From Ulota crispa (lineage: Eukaryota > Streptophyta > Bryopsida > Orthotrichales > Orthotrichaceae), in NCBI GenBank assembly GCA_963920765.1, contig OY987246.1:23383167-23447166 (forward strand): 64,000 nt of DNA. The letters are read 5' to 3'. Position numbers and translations under genes: made by a program. Of this stretch, positions 61,036 through 64,000 are shown piece by piece. A model generated the notes under the pieces. It saw only the letters and a program-made list of their open reading frames with translations. It was not told the origin of the DNA and ran no database searches. The stretch's first letter is position 1, and each line of letters starts with the position of its first letter.

Positions 61036-61979
61036 TTAAAGCCTAAAGGACTGAGCCATTTTTTCAGTGAAAATCACTCAAAATTGCCACTTTTGGGGGG
61101 TTAGTAAGAAGGTGATTTTTTTTTTAAAATTTGGGAAATCCAACCGTAGGATCTTGCCCTAGACTAGATTAGGTACTTGTGGAAAAAAAACAGGTCATTC
61201 CAGATGGAGATGGGTGAGATATTTACATCTAAAGTGAAAAGAAAAGTTTTTTCATGCTGCCCCAAATTTTCAGAAGCCTTTGACCACTCTTATTACAAAA
61301 AATTTGCTCTACGTAACTTTGCGCTTTATTTTTCCCATGTGTGAAATCAAGTTAGCTATGTGTGGGAGAATTTTCAAATCAATTGGAACTTTACAAGACA
61401 TGGGAAATCATAGTAAGTAAAAAGAAGTAGAGAATGAGTCAAATCACTAAATTGTTAAGAATTTAATTATTAAAATGAAAATTGCAAATCCTAATGGTCA
61501 AAATGTTGTGATAAACAATCTACTTATGTTAGATTAATTTTTTTTCCAAAATAATGAAAATTGAGTAAAATAAAGGACTTCAAAGTTTATTTTAGAGTAG
61601 AGAATCCATAACTGATTGCAAACAAAAACTCCTCATAACTTTGATCTCATTGATTGAAATTGAATGATTCAAAGCTTCTCACCTAAAAAATAATCTAAAG
61701 AACCAATTTCAAATTTAAATTTAAAAATAAAAATAAAAAAAATAAATTAAAGAAGTTTTTGGGCTGCCCGGGCGGGCAATCCTCCCTTGCTTTTCAAATT
61801 TTCTTGCATAACTTCTTCAATAATTGTCGGAATGAGGAAAAAATTAGATGCCTGCGTAGATCTTTGAATTCCGCACCTTCAATAAAAGTTTTGGAAAATC
61901 ACATAAAGCAACTTATCCAAAGGTACATGCCCGAACTCCCACCTGTCCCCCGAAGGGACAACAGTCCTTTAGGGGTTAA
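61036..61979. mobile_element. piggyBac-like element, family C, copy 3
   Basis: It starts TTAAAGCCTAAAGGACTG and ends CAGTCCTTTAGGGGTTAA. The 944-bp unit is largely the complement of 8611-9566 (AAAATTGCCACTTTTGGGG corresponds to CCCCAAAAGTGGCTATTTT). The GTCCCCCGAAGGGAC stem lies inside the right end. The frame at 61759-62103 crosses the element edge and is not a gene. Confidence 0.8.
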
Positions 61980-63718
61980 GGGTGGAGATGCTCTAAGCAC
62001 TTTTTCAGAGTATGATGGGGGATTTTTGTGTGTATTTAGGAACTTGAAAGTCAATAAATCAAAGCAATTAGTGCAAGCTTTCAAAAATTTGTATAGAGGA
62101 TGAAGGAAGAATGAGACCAAGTAAAATTGTTGAGCTTTCTGTTTCATCCTATATATGTTGATTACTTGAAAATGATTTTTTTTCAGCCAAATGTACTTTA
62201 ATGAAATTTGACAACAACATGAAATCATGAATTGGCCTTTTGTTCTTGGAGGAACCAAGTTTTTCAATTGGAACTATGTTAGATCTTGTTTATAAGGGAT
62301 TCAAAATAGGTCTTAATTTCTTGTACAAGGTGCCCCTAAAAGATGAGGCCATCAAAATTTGGGGTCTATACACTAGTAGAAAACTACAGCAGAACTCACC
62401 TTTTTATGTAAGGTAGTTTTTGTTGAGTTCTTTGTTTTCAATGCAAATATTTACTAAACAATGTAAAATTTTGAATTGTTCAGCAAAACTCTATGTTGGA
62501 AACAAGAAACTCAACAAGAACTACCCTACATAATTTAGTGAGTTTCAGTACCAAAAATTTAGCACATATGGCTTGAAAGATAGGCTCAAACACTTGTTGA
62601 AATAAGAGGTTTTTTCACTTGTCTCGTCACTTGTATCTAAAAGCCTTGAAGTCCAAAAGTCCTCAATATTTCTAAGAGATGAAGAGGGAGCCACTAAGCA
62701 AAGCCATCGAGATTTCAATTTCATTCTGTTTTGTTGATAATTTCTAAGAATTAAAAATCAAATTTTTGAACTTTAATGAAAACTAACACTAATCCTAAGG
62801 CCACAAATTAACCTTCTATTTCAGTGGATCCAATTGTTGTGTATTGAACCACGTTGAATTATGCCTTTTCAAAATTAGAATAATTCTCACATCTTTTAAT
62901 CTTGACTCCTGGTATAAAGGATTTGGAACTAATCTAGAAAATGGGACAGATTAAAGGCTTGCATTGGTACTTTTAGGGCTCCAAAGCAATCTTAATTCCT
63001 ACTGTCAATTGATTTTTTATTTCATGTTATACCTTAAGTCTCAACTTACTTAGAAATCAAAACATGATATCACTTTTTGAAATCTTGGTGTTTAGAAAGT
63101 GAGTTGTCATTAATTGGATCTAGGTAAATGGAAACTCAATTAACTTGAGAGCTAAAATTTGACATACTTGCATAATTTATCCAAGCATTATTTGATAATT
63201 TTTGTTTTCCATTTATAATGCAATGCTTTGGGATCCTTATTCAGCTAGAACAATGATTAGTAGACACATATGGTTGAATCCAACTTATTCTTCTAATACT
63301 GTGAATATGCATAGGAGTTTATAACTCAAGGACACAAGCACCTTCCAGTTTTCTGGGAAGTTTATAACATATGATCTTTGCTTGTATAACCAACTAGATC
63401 ATGCCATTTTAATGAGACCTCCTAAAGATGTGTCATTTTTAGTGTTTCATTGAATGCTTTGTTCCTACTAATGTGTACAGATTTTAGCATGGTATATTAC
63501 AAGATGGCTTTGTACTTGTATGGAATCTACACGGTGACACAAAGGTATAATTGAACATGATAGTGTAATCAAATACATAAGCAATATGTGGTTCAAAAGG
63601 GCATTCAAGTCACTTGAGAATCTACATTTCTTGAATCGCAAAAGGTACGACGTGACACTTTCTACAAAGGATGAAAATGTGATAAAACATGATAAAATAG
63701 CACATTCACTCAATAGCA
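61980..63718. other. Gene-free stretch with one CACTA-type end
   Basis: CACTAGTAGAAAACTACAGC at 62371 starts an eroded CACTA-type palindrome reaching about 62560 (GAGTTCTTTGTTTTC region pairs with GAAACAAGAAACTC). The rest is AT-rich with no gene seen. Confidence 0.5.
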
Positions 63719-64000
63719 GGGTAGTCGCACCCTCTCCAAGAATGAAGCTTTAGGAAGGAATGAGAATTTGTGGAATGGAAATAGGAGCCAATGGGAGCAC
63801 TTCTCCATGAAGAAGGTGCGATTTTCCTTTTGTGAGTGGTGCAGAATGGAGAATGAGTTTACTAAAAAAATAGTGATGCCATAAGAAAAAAAGTTCATTC
63901 ACACACTCAACCAAGTCCGCAACCAAGGTCTCTCTAGCTACAAGGAGAAAAGCAAGAAGAATAAAATGAGAAAGAAACACTCATTTGTAAAAACTTCACT
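63719..64000. mobile_element. Inverted-repeat element, family J, copy 2 (runs off the window)
   Basis: It starts AGGGTAGTCGCACC and shares AGGAGCCAATGGGAGCA and GAATGGAGAATG with 22476-22886. The other end is beyond the window. Confidence 0.5.

Noticed and set aside
2251-61979. TTTAGGGG motifs read as interstitial telomere repeats
   Set aside because: Outside the intron tract at 31391 they occur singly, at the two ends of units, in opposite orientation and joined to TTAA. That is the pattern of terminal inverted repeats, not tandem telomere DNA.
61759-62103. 114-codon frame ending in LVQAFKNLYRG
   Set aside because: It runs across the terminus of a family C transposon into unrelated flanking DNA, so it cannot be a conserved gene.
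1-64000. tRNA, rRNA, CRISPR or bacterial-type operon features
   Set aside because: Scanning by eye found no tRNA-like T-loop context within a plausible cloverleaf, no rRNA-like sequence and no regularly spaced repeat array. Intron-containing genes rule out a bacterial reading. A tRNA search program could still find a diverged gene.
1-64000. A transposase, reverse transcriptase or integrase gene
   Set aside because: None of the open frames showed catalytic motifs of these enzymes. All mobile elements seen here are non-autonomous or fragments.

Overview
This window looks like nuclear DNA from a streptophyte plant. The evidence is four intron-rich genes with GT-AG splice sites; two of them encode proteins with plastid-type leaders, and one resembles the photosystem I assembly factor Y3IP1. 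Coding exons and gene starts are comparatively GC-rich islands in very AT-rich DNA full of short non-autonomous transposons. Two of the gene products (a C2/5-phosphatase/C2 protein and a bacterial-type isoaspartyl dipeptidase) are unusual for seed plants. A seedless plant or streptophyte alga is therefore my guess, but the species cannot be fixed from the sequence.

Layout. 1-262: last exon of an unidentified gene (+). 0.3-16 kb: gene-free, dense in small inverted-repeat elements. 16.3-20.5 kb: inositol polyphosphate 5-phosphatase flanked by two C2 domains (+, 4 exons, 709 aa). 20.5-28.1 kb: gene-free. 28.2-33.5 kb: isoaspartyl dipeptidase with a signal peptide (-, 5 exons, 472 aa). 36.2-41.9 kb: Y3IP1-like thylakoid protein (+, 10 exons, 345 aa). 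46.6-52.5 kb: P-loop uridine-kinase-like protein with a plastid-type leader (+, 13 exons, 336 aa, one probable GC-AG intron). 52.5-64 kb: gene-free and repeat-rich. All four full models were assembled by hand from splice sites, and every junction keeps the frame. The genes are transcribed singly and have no obvious shared pathway; the dipeptidase and Y3IP1 genes diverge from a 2.8 kb spacer.

The most interesting signal lies in the repeats. At least a dozen elements begin TTAA-CCC and end GGG-TTAA, several with longer terminal inverted repeats such as TTAACCCCTAAAGG. They fall into several length families (79 bp, about 235-250 bp, about 350-380 bp, about 910-960 bp). Twice, two neighbouring elements share a single TTAA. 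These are the hallmarks of piggyBac-type transposition, not a superfamily usually associated with land plants. No transposase is visible here. Around and inside them sit CACTA-type, PIF/Harbinger (Tourist)-like, pogo-like and hAT-like miniature elements, several nested. There are also fold-back palindromes, including an 891 bp one with arms about 99% alike by eye.
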